Positions 39,795 through 47,372 of a stretch of 63,907 bases of DNA are shown piece by piece. This DNA is from a virus, in IMG/VR virus record IMGVR_UViG_3300021598_000858, positions 1 through 63,907 of that record. One strand, written 5' to 3'. The stretch's first letter is position 1. Every line of letters begins with the position of its first letter. A program made the position numbers and the translations under genes. Below the pieces are notes generated by a model. The model made no database searches, was not told where the DNA came from, and worked only from the letters and a program-made list of their open reading frames with translations.

Positions 39795-40079
39795 TTACTG
39801 TTCGTCAGAAATCAGCGGTTTGATTAAATCTAGGACCTGATAGGCAATTGCCGACTGGTTCATGCTGTCCACAATGTCCTGACACCCGTGTTTGATGTCG
39901 TCTAGGGTTGCCTGACGGTCAACGGTTAGGGTGGTTGCTAGGTCTGCTGTAGCGTACCAATCACCAGTAGGCTTTTTTACAATAATAAAGGCAGTGATAC
40001 CGCCGTTTTCTTCTGTTGGCTGGTTTTCTGCAATACCTTCTGGAATAACTACTGCGTCTTCTACTACTTCTTCGCTCAT
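39795..40079 (-). CDS. Hypothetical protein, 94 residues
   Basis: An acidic N-terminus, then a mixed alpha/beta region (GGITAFIIVKKPTGDWYATA, then TLDDIKHGCQDIVDSM). Four-nt overlap with the upstream gene. A conserved-looking phage protein without known function. Confidence 0.62.
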   Translation of the reverse strand: MSEEVVEDAVVIPEGIAENQPTEENGGITAFIIVKKPTGDWYATADLATTLTVDRQATLDDIKHGCQDIVDSMNQSAIAYQVLDLIKPLISDEQ

Positions 40080-40636
40080 TTATATAGTCCTTTGCTTTCG
40101 TTGAACTTCTTCATGTTGTATGACTTAACAGGGCAGAAATCACACAAGTGCATCTTTGGCATCTTACTTGAATCAAGCCCAGCTTCCCTGCGGTCTTTTG
40201 CTGTGTCTGGTTTTAACAATTTCTTGTCTGACTTGTAGTCAGAACACTGACCTTGTGGACGATTATGTTCCGCATAACAACGCATGGCGTCTGAGGAGTA
40301 ATTATCCTTGGTGTCATAGAAGTTTGTACCAAATACATCTAAGCCTGGTGAACCTTTTTGGAATTGTTCAGTAATTTGTCGTTTTCCATCTGGGTGTTGC
40401 CAAATAACTAAATCAGCATCAGCCAGGGTGCCCTTGTGGGAAGGTCCGTGTTTTTCCACTACAGCATTTAAGAATGGATTACGGTTTTGGTCATGACCTG
40501 GTCTATCTGTAAATGGGAATCGGTCATCGTATGGAATTTCTTCTACCGACTTGCATGTAAAACAGGCAAGCAGAAGAACTTTTGGCCGCTTATCAGGCGG
40601 AGTATCTTTATTTAGATAGGAAAGGTCAAGTACCAT
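40076..40636 (-). CDS. Putative zinc-binding protein, 186 residues
   Basis: Contains LLACFTCKSVEE, a central RCYAEHNRPQGQCSDY and a final HLCDFCPVKSYN. The seven Cys plus His residues suggest two metal sites, possibly a nucleic-acid-binding protein. Not assigned to a family. Confidence 0.63.
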   Translation of the reverse strand: MVLDLSYLNKDTPPDKRPKVLLLACFTCKSVEEIPYDDRFPFTDRPGHDQNRNPFLNAVVEKHGPSHKGTLADADLVIWQHPDGKRQITEQFQKGSPGLDVFGTNFYDTKDNYSSDAMRCYAEHNRPQGQCSDYKSDKKLLKPDTAKDRREAGLDSSKMPKMHLCDFCPVKSYNMKKFNESKGLYK

Positions 40637-40667
40637 GTGGTCAGCCTACCACACACTTTCAAATTGT

Positions 40668-41114
40668 CTACTTACCCTTGGCTTTTTTTATTTGGGCGTT
40701 TCTTGCCGCAATAGCCTCTGGAGTATCTTTACGTTTAGCTGAGCGTACTTGGTCTACGTTCAGCGCCGTGGCTACTGCCTTGACTGGGCTCGATGCTGTT
40801 GATTTTTTTGAGGGACCCATAGCATCACTAATAAGCCTATGCTGTAGATGGCTTTTCATGGGTGCTTTTTCGTGTGGCTTTCTTGTTGCCGCTTTTGGTA
40901 CAGAAAACATGCCTCCGCTATGTATGGCAAGCCCTTCTACGTAATTAGGGTGCTCTTTATCTGCGGAGGCGCTCAGTAATGCCCTGTGAGACGGTGACTC
41001 TTTATCAAATTTGATGTATTGGTGTTCTTTGGGATTCATAGCAGGAACTGCCGATATCTTTATTTCACCTTTTTCATCTCTTGTTCCAGAGAACTGTAGC
41101 TCGCTAGGGTTCAC
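40668..41114 (-). CDS. Basic hydrophilic protein, 148 residues
   Basis: Lys/Ala/Ser-rich (KAATRKPHEKAPMKSHLQHR) and probably largely disordered. It overlaps the upstream gene by 4 nt. It is one of six consecutive small genes (40.7-42.9 kb) resembling the basic-protein train at 18.8-21.4 kb. Confidence 0.6.
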   Translation of the reverse strand: MNPSELQFSGTRDEKGEIKISAVPAMNPKEHQYIKFDKESPSHRALLSASADKEHPNYVEGLAIHSGGMFSVPKAATRKPHEKAPMKSHLQHRLISDAMGPSKKSTASSPVKAVATALNVDQVRSAKRKDTPEAIAARNAQIKKAKGK

Positions 41115-41302
41115 TTCTTATTCCTTAATTTATTAACTGCAGCCATGCCGCCTTTATCAAATGCGGCTTCTTCTGCTTGATGGGCTTCTTGACGTGCTCG
41201 TGCTGCATAAAAATCATCTGGACTTACATGTGCGCCCATACCAATAGGTGTAGGCCATGGCCCACCTTGTCTTTTAGTATCGTTGTCTCGGCGCTGTGGC
41301 AT
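41111..41302 (-). CDS. Small hypothetical protein, 63 residues
   Basis: MPQRRDNDTKRQGGPWPTPI and an Ala/Glu helix (AARARQEAHQAEEAAFDK). One- to four-base overlaps with both neighbours. Function unknown. Confidence 0.58.
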   Translation of the reverse strand: MPQRRDNDTKRQGGPWPTPIGMGAHVSPDDFYAARARQEAHQAEEAAFDKGGMAAVNKLRNKK

Positions 41303-41571
41303 TATTTTTTAACTTCTACGTGTCCGCCAGAGTCACGTGGTGTTTGACGTTCTTTTGAAGGCGAGCGCTTTTCTCCAGTAGAACTTGTGTAAACAGCTTC
41401 TGGGTCACCTGCAGCGTAGCGACGACGTTGTGCTTGCTCTGGGCTATCACTGTTAACTTTTACGGAAGCGCGAAGTAACCCAAGCATTGTGTCTTTGTGC
41501 GCTTTAATCGATGACTCCGTTGCCTTTGATTGGCGACGTGCATCCATTTCTCTACGGATGCCTTTAATCAT
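41302..41571 (-). CDS. Basic protein, 89 residues
   Basis: A charged N-terminal helix (MIKGIRREMDARRQSKATES) and a disordered Ser/Arg/Lys tail. Overlaps both neighbours by one base. Confidence 0.58.
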   Translation of the reverse strand: MIKGIRREMDARRQSKATESSIKAHKDTMLGLLRASVKVNSDSPEQAQRRRYAAGDPEAVYTSSTGEKRSPSKERQTPRDSGGHVEVKK

Positions 41572-41780
41572 TAGTTACCCGCTGGGTTTACTTTAGAAGT
41601 CTCTTCTGAATTAATAAATCCATAGTTCATATATGGATGTAGGTCTGCACGATTCTGTACTACAAGCTGGTCACCCATGCCTGGTTGAACTGTGGTATTT
41701 GGACGACGCTTACGATATTTGCCGTCTGTTGCGCCCTCGTTCATGTCACCATTGAGGGAACGTGATTGATTAACTGCCAT
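41571..41780 (-). CDS. Small hypothetical protein, 69 residues
   Basis: Hydrophilic, Asn/Gly-rich, with KYRKRRPNTTVQPGMG in the middle. Coupled to its neighbours. Not recognised. Confidence 0.57.
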   Translation of the reverse strand: MAVNQSRSLNGDMNEGATDGKYRKRRPNTTVQPGMGDQLVVQNRADLHPYMNYGFINSEETSKVNPAGN

Positions 41781-41989
41781 TATGCCATCCGTCCTTTAAC
41801 TAGTCTTGATGCCTTACGTCTAGTACAACTTGGGCACAGACTCTGGTCTTTCAACGATTGTACTGGGTTCATTGAAATACCACATGCCTTACAGGCCTTA
41901 GTGCCGTTATAAATGGTCTCCAAACTGACGTCTGTAGCCCCAGCCATGCCTTCGCCAGTGCTGTCTGTAAATAATCCTGGGTCTTTCAT
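41780..41989 (-). CDS. Zinc-ribbon protein, 69 residues
   Basis: KACKACGISMNPVQSLKDQS followed by LCPSCTRRKASR, a C-x2-C ... C-x2-C ribbon with a basic tail suggestive of nucleic-acid binding. Confidence 0.63.
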   Translation of the reverse strand: MKDPGLFTDSTGEGMAGATDVSLETIYNGTKACKACGISMNPVQSLKDQSLCPSCTRRKASRLVKGRMA

Positions 41990-42378
41990 ACCGAACCTCC
42001 TAGGGTGTTGCGGCTAGTAGATTGTGGAGTGTTAGGTGTGTTGGAGAAGTCTGACTCCACACGCTGACCTGCTTGGTTTCCACTTCTACCTGGTAGGTCA
42101 ATAATATCTTCAATACCTATTTCTTCTGTAACAAATCCGTATCTGTCAGGGAATAGATTAACTTGTGGAAGGTTAGGACGCACATACTCTTGAATTTCTT
42201 CGCTAGTCATAGTCCAAGTGGCAAGCGCTTGATTAAGTAAGCGGTCTTGGTTAGATTGAAAAGGTCCTAGATAATCTTGTGGGGGAAACGCAGCTTCTAT
42301 TGGCGTGTGATAAGGCTTGCGGCCATCATCTTGCCATGGCTTGCGACCATAGGTACCGTCTGCGTATTTACCTGGCAT
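41986..42378 (-). CDS. Hypothetical protein, 130 residues
   Basis: The N-terminus is Gly/Lys/Tyr-rich, the centre is predicted helical (LLNQALATWTMTSEEIQEYV), and the C-terminus is Ser/Thr/Asn-rich and disordered. Four-nt overlap downstream. Not recognised. Confidence 0.6.
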   Translation of the reverse strand: MPGKYADGTYGRKPWQDDGRKPYHTPIEAAFPPQDYLGPFQSNQDRLLNQALATWTMTSEEIQEYVRPNLPQVNLFPDRYGFVTEEIGIEDIIDLPGRSGNQAGQRVESDFSNTPNTPQSTSRNTLGGSV

Positions 42379-42381
42379 CTT

Positions 42382-42921
42382 TTACTTCCACTGTGGACGC
42401 ATACGAGACATTTGCTCTACGCGTACCTTGTTAATGTTGTATGGGGAATCGCTTCTTACTGATGGGCCAGCCTTACCGTCATTTGGTAAGTGTGGTGCTG
42501 GAACTAGTGTTGTTACTTCTACGTTTCTCTTTATACGATAAACGTTTCCGTCTTTAACAGCTTTCATTTGACGCTCAATACCACGCATGTTATCTAAACC
42601 TGCAGGGTAATAGTAATCAGACTGGTCAATGCGCTCACCGCGGTGAACACCGCGTTGGTATGAGCGCTGACCTATTCTAACTTTAAGTGAGTCTGATACT
42701 CGCTCTGACTGACCGTTAGGACGGCCACGGTCATCGCGACGTGTACGTATCGTTCCTAAGTAACCGTCTGGATACTCAGCTTGTGGTACACGACCAACGC
42801 CAAGGCGCAGGAAGTCGAGCTCTGAACGAGCGACAGGGGTTCCACCTCCACCATAATTGGTGTAGGTGCCCTGCATGCCAGCAGCGCCTAAGTTTTGCGT
42901 ATTTTGATGTGGTGCACCCAT
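42382..42921 (-). CDS. Hypothetical protein, 179 residues
   Basis: A Gly/Arg/Tyr-rich protein (GTIRTRRDDRGRPNGQSERV) with repeated basic patches and little hydrophobic core. It is the first gene of the second small-protein train, just after the metallophosphoesterase. A virion or nucleoid-binding role is possible. Confidence 0.6.
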   Translation of the reverse strand: MGAPHQNTQNLGAAGMQGTYTNYGGGGTPVARSELDFLRLGVGRVPQAEYPDGYLGTIRTRRDDRGRPNGQSERVSDSLKVRIGQRSYQRGVHRGERIDQSDYYYPAGLDNMRGIERQMKAVKDGNVYRIKRNVEVTTLVPAPHLPNDGKAGPSVRSDSPYNINKVRVEQMSRMRPQWK

Positions 42922-42944
42922 ACGTCAATGATACGCCTGTAAAA

Positions 42945-43967
42945 CTATAGGGTCGCTGTAAACTCTTTGCCTTCGTATACAGCCCAGCCGTCCATAATAT
43001 GGATAGGTTGCAGGGTAAATGACTCATCTGCTCTAACCCAGCCAATCATGACTCCTTGTTGCCAATCTTCCCAGTGTTTTACTGGTCGACCGTTATCGTT
43101 AAGTCCAGAACCATAGGAAGGAACTGCGCCATCGATACGGCATAGGCATCCAGGACTTGCAGACACACTGCGGATAGGACCATCTTGGTCATGCACAGTT
43201 TTGTACTGCATTTCTTGTCTGTGGACGTGTCCAAACACTGTTGAGATGTGTGGGTTCTTATTTATATAAGCGCTGGCAGTTGAGCCACCTGAACGAACGG
43301 TGGTGCCATGAATAGCACGAAGGTATTTGGTAACCCAATACTCTCCTGCTGGATAGGCGCCAATATATTCCACCTTAATATCATCTAAACGTAGAAGGTA
43401 TGGGATGGACATAACAGGCCAGTCTTCTGGCTTAGCTCCCGCTCTTTTAATACCTTTAGAAGCCATAGCATTTGCAACAACATATCGTTGCATGCGGCAG
43501 TCGTGATTACCTTCAAGCATAACAATCTTTGCGTCAGGACATGTGGCACGCTGCTTTGCTAATAAATTATGGCCGTAATCAATTGCTGGTTGAACAGTGT
43601 GAGCAAACATTTCTTCTTGTGCGTACTTGCCCATTGTTGGTAGGTCTAGGTAATCACCAAGATGAATAATTTCGTCAACACCATATTTATCTTCTAAATA
43701 AGCAAGTAATTGGAAGTGTACGTCAATTGCTGCGTCATCATGGAATGGGTCTAGTGTCCCGTCTTCATACTTACGGTACCCAATCTGTGGGTCTGGCACG
43801 AACATAATTAAACGTGTGCCGTCTTTCTTCCCTTTACGTTCTTTATAAGTTGCTGGCTTAATTACTGTTGGTTTTGCTGGTTGTATTGGTGGCCAAGCCC
43901 AGTCACCAGTTGCTGTGGAAACTTCTAGAGCCTGGTCTAGTATGTCCCCTAACGATAGTTTTGTCAT
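42945..43967 (-). CDS. Calcineurin-like metallophosphoesterase
   Basis: A 340-residue protein with the complete motif set: VPDPQIGYR (a variant of D-x-H), HLGDYLDLP (GDxxD), LEGNHDCRM (GNHD), and TVFGHVHRQ (GHxH). It binds two metals and hydrolyses phosphodiesters or monoesters. Relatives in phages are near recombination genes (SbcD-like) but this one has no SbcC partner nearby. It overlaps the 99-residue gene upstream by one base. Confidence 0.85.
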   Translation of the reverse strand: MTKLSLGDILDQALEVSTATGDWAWPPIQPAKPTVIKPATYKERKGKKDGTRLIMFVPDPQIGYRKYEDGTLDPFHDDAAIDVHFQLLAYLEDKYGVDEIIHLGDYLDLPTMGKYAQEEMFAHTVQPAIDYGHNLLAKQRATCPDAKIVMLEGNHDCRMQRYVVANAMASKGIKRAGAKPEDWPVMSIPYLLRLDDIKVEYIGAYPAGEYWVTKYLRAIHGTTVRSGGSTASAYINKNPHISTVFGHVHRQEMQYKTVHDQDGPIRSVSASPGCLCRIDGAVPSYGSGLNDNGRPVKHWEDWQQGVMIGWVRADESFTLQPIHIMDGWAVYEGKEFTATL

Positions 43968-44266
43968 TAATTCAATTCTTTCTCTTGTTTAAAGCATGAG
44001 CACTTTTTCCTGAAGTGCATGTAGAAAGTGGTTTTTTCTAGTGGAATTTCTGGGTACACTTCTTTGATAGCAAAAAAGTAATTAGATATATCTACTAGAA
44101 TTTTTGGACCACTAAAAGCTTTATACATGCGGTCAACTGTATCTTTATCAATAGTTTCTAACCATCTACCGCAGATGCATAGACCTGCGCTTCTACGTCT
44201 TTTTGGATTTGCTTCTAACTCAGATAGCAAATCGCCAAGACTCTTTTTGTCCGATGTTTTCGGCAC
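43967..44266 (-). CDS. Hypothetical protein with Cys pairs, 99 residues
   Basis: A GTG start with AAAGGAAC upstream. The protein has LCICGRWLETIDKDTVDRMY and ends HFRKKCSCFKQEKELN. Two C-x-C pairs and an HTH-like middle suggest a small DNA-binding or zinc protein. It is probably expressed from promoter P2 (44309-44337). Confidence 0.6.
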   Translation of the reverse strand: MPKTSDKKSLGDLLSELEANPKRRRSAGLCICGRWLETIDKDTVDRMYKAFSGPKILVDISNYFFAIKEVYPEIPLEKTTFYMHFRKKCSCFKQEKELN

Positions 44267-44308
44267 TACAAGTTCCTTTCATCCCGTCTTGCACTTCGAC
44301 TTAAGCGT

Positions 44309-44337
44309 ATCATAAAGATTCGGTAAGTAAATGTAAA
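44309..44337 (-). promoter_or_regulatory. Promoter P2 (TTTACA-17-TATGAT)
   Basis: On the minus strand TTTACA, 17 nt, TATGAT, a near-consensus housekeeping promoter about 43 nt before GTG 44266, directly after the hairpin at 44342-44368. Confidence 0.65.
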
Positions 44338-44341
44338 GTAA

Positions 44342-44368
44342 CCCCCTGCAAAAATATTTTGCAGGGGG
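44342..44368. terminator. Terminator between promoters P1 and P2
   Basis: CCCCCTGCAAAA/TTTTGCAGGGGG, a perfect 12-bp stem with a 3-nt loop. It closes the Hsp20 transcript and would also end a transcript from P1 after about 50 nt. Confidence 0.75.
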
Positions 44369-44392
44369 CTTTGTACAAGAAGGGGGAGTCGT

Positions 44393-44421
44393 ACTATAAC
44401 AGTCTTACTGTCATATTGCAA
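44393..44421 (-). promoter_or_regulatory. Promoter P1 (TTGCAA-17-TATAGT)
   Basis: On the minus strand TTGCAA, 17 nt, TATAGT. It lies upstream of the hairpin at 44342-44368, so it would drive only a very short RNA unless the terminator is bypassed. Confidence 0.6.
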
Positions 44422-44427
44422 GGTTGT

Positions 44428-44463
44428 TGTACAACAATGGACATCTATGTACAACCATGGACA
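44428..44463. repeat. Direct repeats, putative operator
   Basis: TGTACAACAATGGACA (44428-44443) and TGTACAACCATGGACA (44448-44463) are 15/16 identical at a 20-bp period (two helical turns), immediately upstream of P1. They look like a tandem regulator-binding site. Confidence 0.55.
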
Positions 44464-44464
44464 A

Positions 44465-44965
44465 CTATTCTATTTCAATAGTTTTAGCTTTCTTAGCCTC
44501 TGGGATAATGCGCTCCAGGGCTATGGTTAGAAAACCGTCCTCCAGCTTTGCTCCTTTGACAACCACGTCGTCTGATACAGCGAAGCGTTGTAAGAAAGTG
44601 CGGCCAGCGATGCCTTTGTAGGCATAGGTTGCGGAGTCATCATCAGCTCTTTCTCCGCTGACTGATATGACATTTTCTTTGTACTCTATATTAATTTCTG
44701 ACCTTTTAAAGCCCGCAACGGCAATCTGAATCTCAGCTTTGTCATCGGGTAGGGTCACGATGTTGTAAGGCGGGTATGTTGATTTAACCCTGAGGTCCTC
44801 TAACTGTCTAAACATATCTAAATGTCTATCAAAACCAAAGGTCCACGGTTGCAACATACTATTTAATGTTGCAAATGGGTCCTGGGTTTGAGGAAAGATT
44901 TCCTTGTTATAGTTTATTTTTGGGGCGTCGTTTCCGCGCCATTGAATTGGGTAGCCTGAAGCCAT
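44465..44965 (-). CDS. Small heat-shock protein (Hsp20/alpha-crystallin)
   Basis: A 166-residue protein. The alpha-crystallin domain spans about residues 65-160: YNIVTLPDDKAEIQIAVAGF, the INIEYKENVISVSGER strand pair, and the end signature KLEDGFLTIALERIIPE with the I-x-I-like tail KTIEIE. It is an ATP-independent holdase. Hsp20 genes are frequent in T4-like marine phages, where they may aid folding of virion proteins. AAAGGAGA precedes the ATG. Confidence 0.88.
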   Translation of the reverse strand: MASGYPIQWRGNDAPKINYNKEIFPQTQDPFATLNSMLQPWTFGFDRHLDMFRQLEDLRVKSTYPPYNIVTLPDDKAEIQIAVAGFKRSEINIEYKENVISVSGERADDDSATYAYKGIAGRTFLQRFAVSDDVVVKGAKLEDGFLTIALERIIPEAKKAKTIEIE

Positions 44966-45066
44966 AATATATCTCCTTTAGACGATATAACTTTTTGTGA
45001 CCCTCGTTGTTGAGCAGTCATCAGTAGTATATAACAATCTAAATTAAAATATATTCCTATAAATGC

Positions 45067-45090
45067 CAAAGGCCCCTTGCGGGGCCCTTG
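45067..45090 (-). terminator. Terminator
   Basis: On the minus strand GGCCCC-GCAA-GGGGCC followed by TTTGG. It ends the 45103-45447 gene. Confidence 0.65.
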
Positions 45091-45102
45091 CGCTATTTAG
45101 TT

Positions 45103-45447
45103 TTAATTGCCGTGCGACCCGCCGCCGTCCTGAAAGTTAGGACGCTGACGACGAACTGCTGGTGAGAACATACGGCCGTTTGCCTGTGTTGCTCCAGCTT
45201 CTGGTGCTACGGTCTTCTGGAACTTTACGCGAATGCCATAACGTGCACCACCACGAGCAAGTTTGCCCATGATGTTTGAACGTGCTGGCTTTGGTTGCTT
45301 GTATGGGTCGCCAGCCTGAGCTCCACCTTTTTTAACAAGTGTGCCTTTTACAGGCTTTGCAACCTGAGGTTTAGCTCCTGCAGCGTTTTTTGGGTCAGTT
45401 GATGTAGGACCCAATGGTGCTGGGTTCTTACTAGAATCTTTTTTCAT
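45103..45447 (-). CDS. Basic, Gly/Pro/Lys-rich protein, 114 residues
   Basis: Low complexity (KPQVAKPVKGTLVKKGGAQ) with a more ordered C-terminal part (LARGGARYGIRVKFQKT) and an Arg-rich tail. It has its own promoter-like site and a terminator. Possibly DNA- or capsid-binding. Not recognised. Confidence 0.62.
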   Translation of the reverse strand: MKKDSSKNPAPLGPTSTDPKNAAGAKPQVAKPVKGTLVKKGGAQAGDPYKQPKPARSNIMGKLARGGARYGIRVKFQKTVAPEAGATQANGRMFSPAVRRQRPNFQDGGGSHGN

Positions 45448-45476
45448 TTATTTTCCTTTGGCCAAGGGTTTAAATA

Positions 45477-45505
45477 AGGGTAGCCTTATTACTGGATAAA
45501 TACAG
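45477..45505 (-). promoter_or_regulatory. Candidate leftward promoter (CTGTAT-17-TACCCT)
   Basis: On the minus strand CCCTGTAT followed after 17 nt by TACCCT, a looser copy of the motif at 2519, 6647 and 8758. It precedes ATG 45447. Confidence 0.35.
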
Positions 45506-45507
45506 GG

Positions 45508-45786
45508 TTAACTTGCCTTTACTTCAAAGACAATTGCAGAAATCTGACCATCATGGCTCTCGATGCTTGAAAAGCCTGGAACGCAAATAAGGTCAAGACC
45601 GCGGGGAGCGGTATAACCGCGAGCAATAGCGATAGCCTTTACAGCTTGATTAACTGCGCCTGCACCAACAGCACGAATCTTGCAATTGCGTGTCTCATAG
45701 ATACTGTGGGCGATTGCTGATGCCACAGCCTGTGGATTGGACCCAGCGCTAACACGCAGGATTTGTTCTTGGGGTTGTTCGGACAT
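45508..45786 (-). CDS. spoVS: SpoVS-family protein
   Basis: A 92-residue protein closely matching SpoVS: ILRVSAGSNPQAVASAIAHS, then IRAVGAGAVNQAVKAIAIAR and GLDLICVPGF. SpoVS is a small Alba-like, probably nucleic-acid-binding dimer that modulates septation and sporulation in Bacillus and is widespread in other bacteria. A phage copy could influence host division or nucleoid organisation. The match is strong over the whole length. Confidence 0.87.
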   Translation of the reverse strand: MSEQPQEQILRVSAGSNPQAVASAIAHSIYETRNCKIRAVGAGAVNQAVKAIAIARGYTAPRGLDLICVPGFSSIESHDGQISAIVFEVKAS

Positions 45787-45837
45787 GTGTACCTCGGTTT
45801 ACGAATAGTGGGGCTCCCGTAAGTACAATTATGAAGT

Positions 45838-46074
45838 CTAAATTAGATTTGGTCTGTCTAAAGGGGTGGGCGCCCTGCCGTAGGTACCGCAGCTGCTGCA
45901 CTCCATGTCCAAGAAATACTGGGCTATCTCATAGTCTTGAAAGGACGCTTTAATATTCCAAATACTGGATTGGCAAATAGGGCATTCATGAAGGACCTCG
46001 TCTGCGTAGTCCATAGACCCGCTGTAATCAGGCTTTAGTTCTCTAATGTTTCTTGTCACAGGCGATTGTTCCAA
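45838..46074 (-). CDS. Zinc-ribbon protein, 78 residues
   Basis: HECPICQSSIW ... MECSSCGTYGRAP: two C-x2-C pairs about 30 residues apart, a classical zinc ribbon. It overlaps the end of the next upstream gene by 32 nt. Role unknown. Confidence 0.64.
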   Translation of the reverse strand: MEQSPVTRNIRELKPDYSGSMDYADEVLHECPICQSSIWNIKASFQDYEIAQYFLDMECSSCGTYGRAPTPLDRPNLI

Positions 46075-46264
46075 AATTAGATAGGACGTTATTGGCTATC
46101 TCTATGTAAATATGAGCGTTCACTATAAGGTCCTCTGGATGGTGTAGCTCGCCTGCTTTTCCTGGCCAATTACTTTTTAAATAATCATGTAAACCAGGGG
46201 TCAGTTTGCTCATGAACTCATCGATTGTAAGGTATCCATGAGCTCTTAAATGTTTATTATCCAT
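46043..46264 (-). CDS. Hypothetical protein, 73 residues
   Basis: A helical protein (TIDEFMSKLTPGLHDYLKSN) with HHPEDLIVNAHIYIEIANNV. The start overlaps the Ntn-hydrolase stop. No family is recognised. Confidence 0.58.
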   Translation of the reverse strand: MDNKHLRAHGYLTIDEFMSKLTPGLHDYLKSNWPGKAGELHHPEDLIVNAHIYIEIANNVLSNFGTIACDKKH

Positions 46265-46814
46265 TGTCTTTCTTTTGCTCTAGGATTAAGAAGGGGCCTG
46301 AAGTATACACATCTAAGTCTTCTGCTATCTGCAGCGCTTTTTCAATAGGCGCACCCGCATGAAGAGCTCCTAATGCATACCCTGAACCATTACCAACGCC
46401 GTAGAAACCTGTCTCTGCTTGACAGACTGATAGGTCTTCGCTGACATCAAATATCTCACCATTAACAGCAATTAAGAAATGAAAACGTTGTCCTTTGTCA
46501 TTCTTTGGACGCTCTTCATCAAAGTTATATCCATTGTTCTTTAAACAATCTCTTAAAGATGGAATTAATTTAGATATAACAAAGTGGTATGTGTCAGTCT
46601 TGTCTTTGGCGGTCATCTTTGGGGGTTTCCACAGATGCTGGGCAATATCACATGCTCCAACCTCACCTGCACCAGCTAACAACACGCCGTTTGCCAACTG
46701 AGATATCTTTACCATGTTCTTATGTCTGAAGATACGACCATCATCATCTGTTACTTGATTATCCGCACCTAAAACACACTTGTTTCTATGTTGTACGCCA
46801 ACAATCGTTGTCAT
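46257..46814 (-). CDS. Proteasome/HslV-like Ntn hydrolase
   Basis: A 185-residue protein with the N-terminus MTTIVGVQHRNKCVLGADNQ. Removal of Met would expose Thr as nucleophile, followed by the strand pattern of 20S proteasome beta subunits and HslV, with GADNQ at the position of the conserved GADxxxT loop and a later GVGNGSGYALGALHAG matching the 'GSG--A---L' helix. It may form a self-compartmentalised protease or a single-ring peptidase. The partner ATPase is not obvious, though a MoxR ATPase is encoded at 27854. Confidence 0.8.
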   Translation of the reverse strand: MTTIVGVQHRNKCVLGADNQVTDDDGRIFRHKNMVKISQLANGVLLAGAGEVGACDIAQHLWKPPKMTAKDKTDTYHFVISKLIPSLRDCLKNNGYNFDEERPKNDKGQRFHFLIAVNGEIFDVSEDLSVCQAETGFYGVGNGSGYALGALHAGAPIEKALQIAEDLDVYTSGPFLILEQKKDNG

Positions 46815-47372
46815 TTATCTTTCCCTAAAGTCCGCGCCTTGTAACTTATCATACACTTCTTTTTCGTAAGCCAATCCATGCATTCCCGCCACCAAGCGGG
46901 CTAACGCGTATGAATCTGCGGCGTTATCGTCAGTAAATTCTACTCCCCACTTCTTATAGATGTAAAGGAGCATCTGGGCCTTTTGTACGCCTGTGCCCTT
47001 GCCTGTCACATACTTCTTTAAGCTTGTAGGGGGGACTAACATCGGATAGTACCCAGCATCCTTGCATACAAGCTTGACCATCCCACCCAGCTCACCTAGG
47101 TGAAACACCTTGCCCATACCCGCGTAAGCGTAATCTTCCATAGCAATATCATCTATGGGAAATGGGGAAGAATCTATTTGTTCTTTTAAAAATGCGCGAA
47201 TCTCTGCAAGCCTGTCAATGCCTCTGAGTTCCGATTTAAAGACAGTTGTCTGATATGTCCCATTTGTTGAAAACAACGTGCAAGCAAAACCGCTGTAAGA
47301 CTGGTCAATACCCATGTACAAACGGCTACTGCCTGGAACGGACAACTTACCTTCAAATTTTTTTATGGTCAT
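46815..47372 (-). CDS. RuvC-like Holliday junction resolvase
   Basis: A 185-residue RNase H-fold nuclease: YMGIDQSYSGFACTLF (first Asp), DDIAMEDYAYAGMG (catalytic Glu), and DDNAADSYALARL (terminal Asp pair). The layout matches RuvC, which cleaves four-way junctions before packaging. Its stop is adjacent to the Ntn-hydrolase start, within a recombination-gene cluster (RecA, Cas4-like, Hjc-like). Confidence 0.85.
   Translation of the reverse strand: MTIKKFEGKLSVPGSSRLYMGIDQSYSGFACTLFSTNGTYQTTVFKSELRGIDRLAEIRAFLKEQIDSSPFPIDDIAMEDYAYAGMGKVFHLGELGGMVKLVCKDAGYYPMLVPPTSLKKYVTGKGTGVQKAQMLLYIYKKWGVEFTDDNAADSYALARLVAGMHGLAYEKEVYDKLQGADFRER

Noticed and set aside
44266-44454. 62-codon open frame on the minus strand before the 99-residue gene
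   Set aside because: It spans both promoters and the terminator hairpin, has a composition unlike its neighbours and no ribosome site, so it is best read as intergenic DNA.
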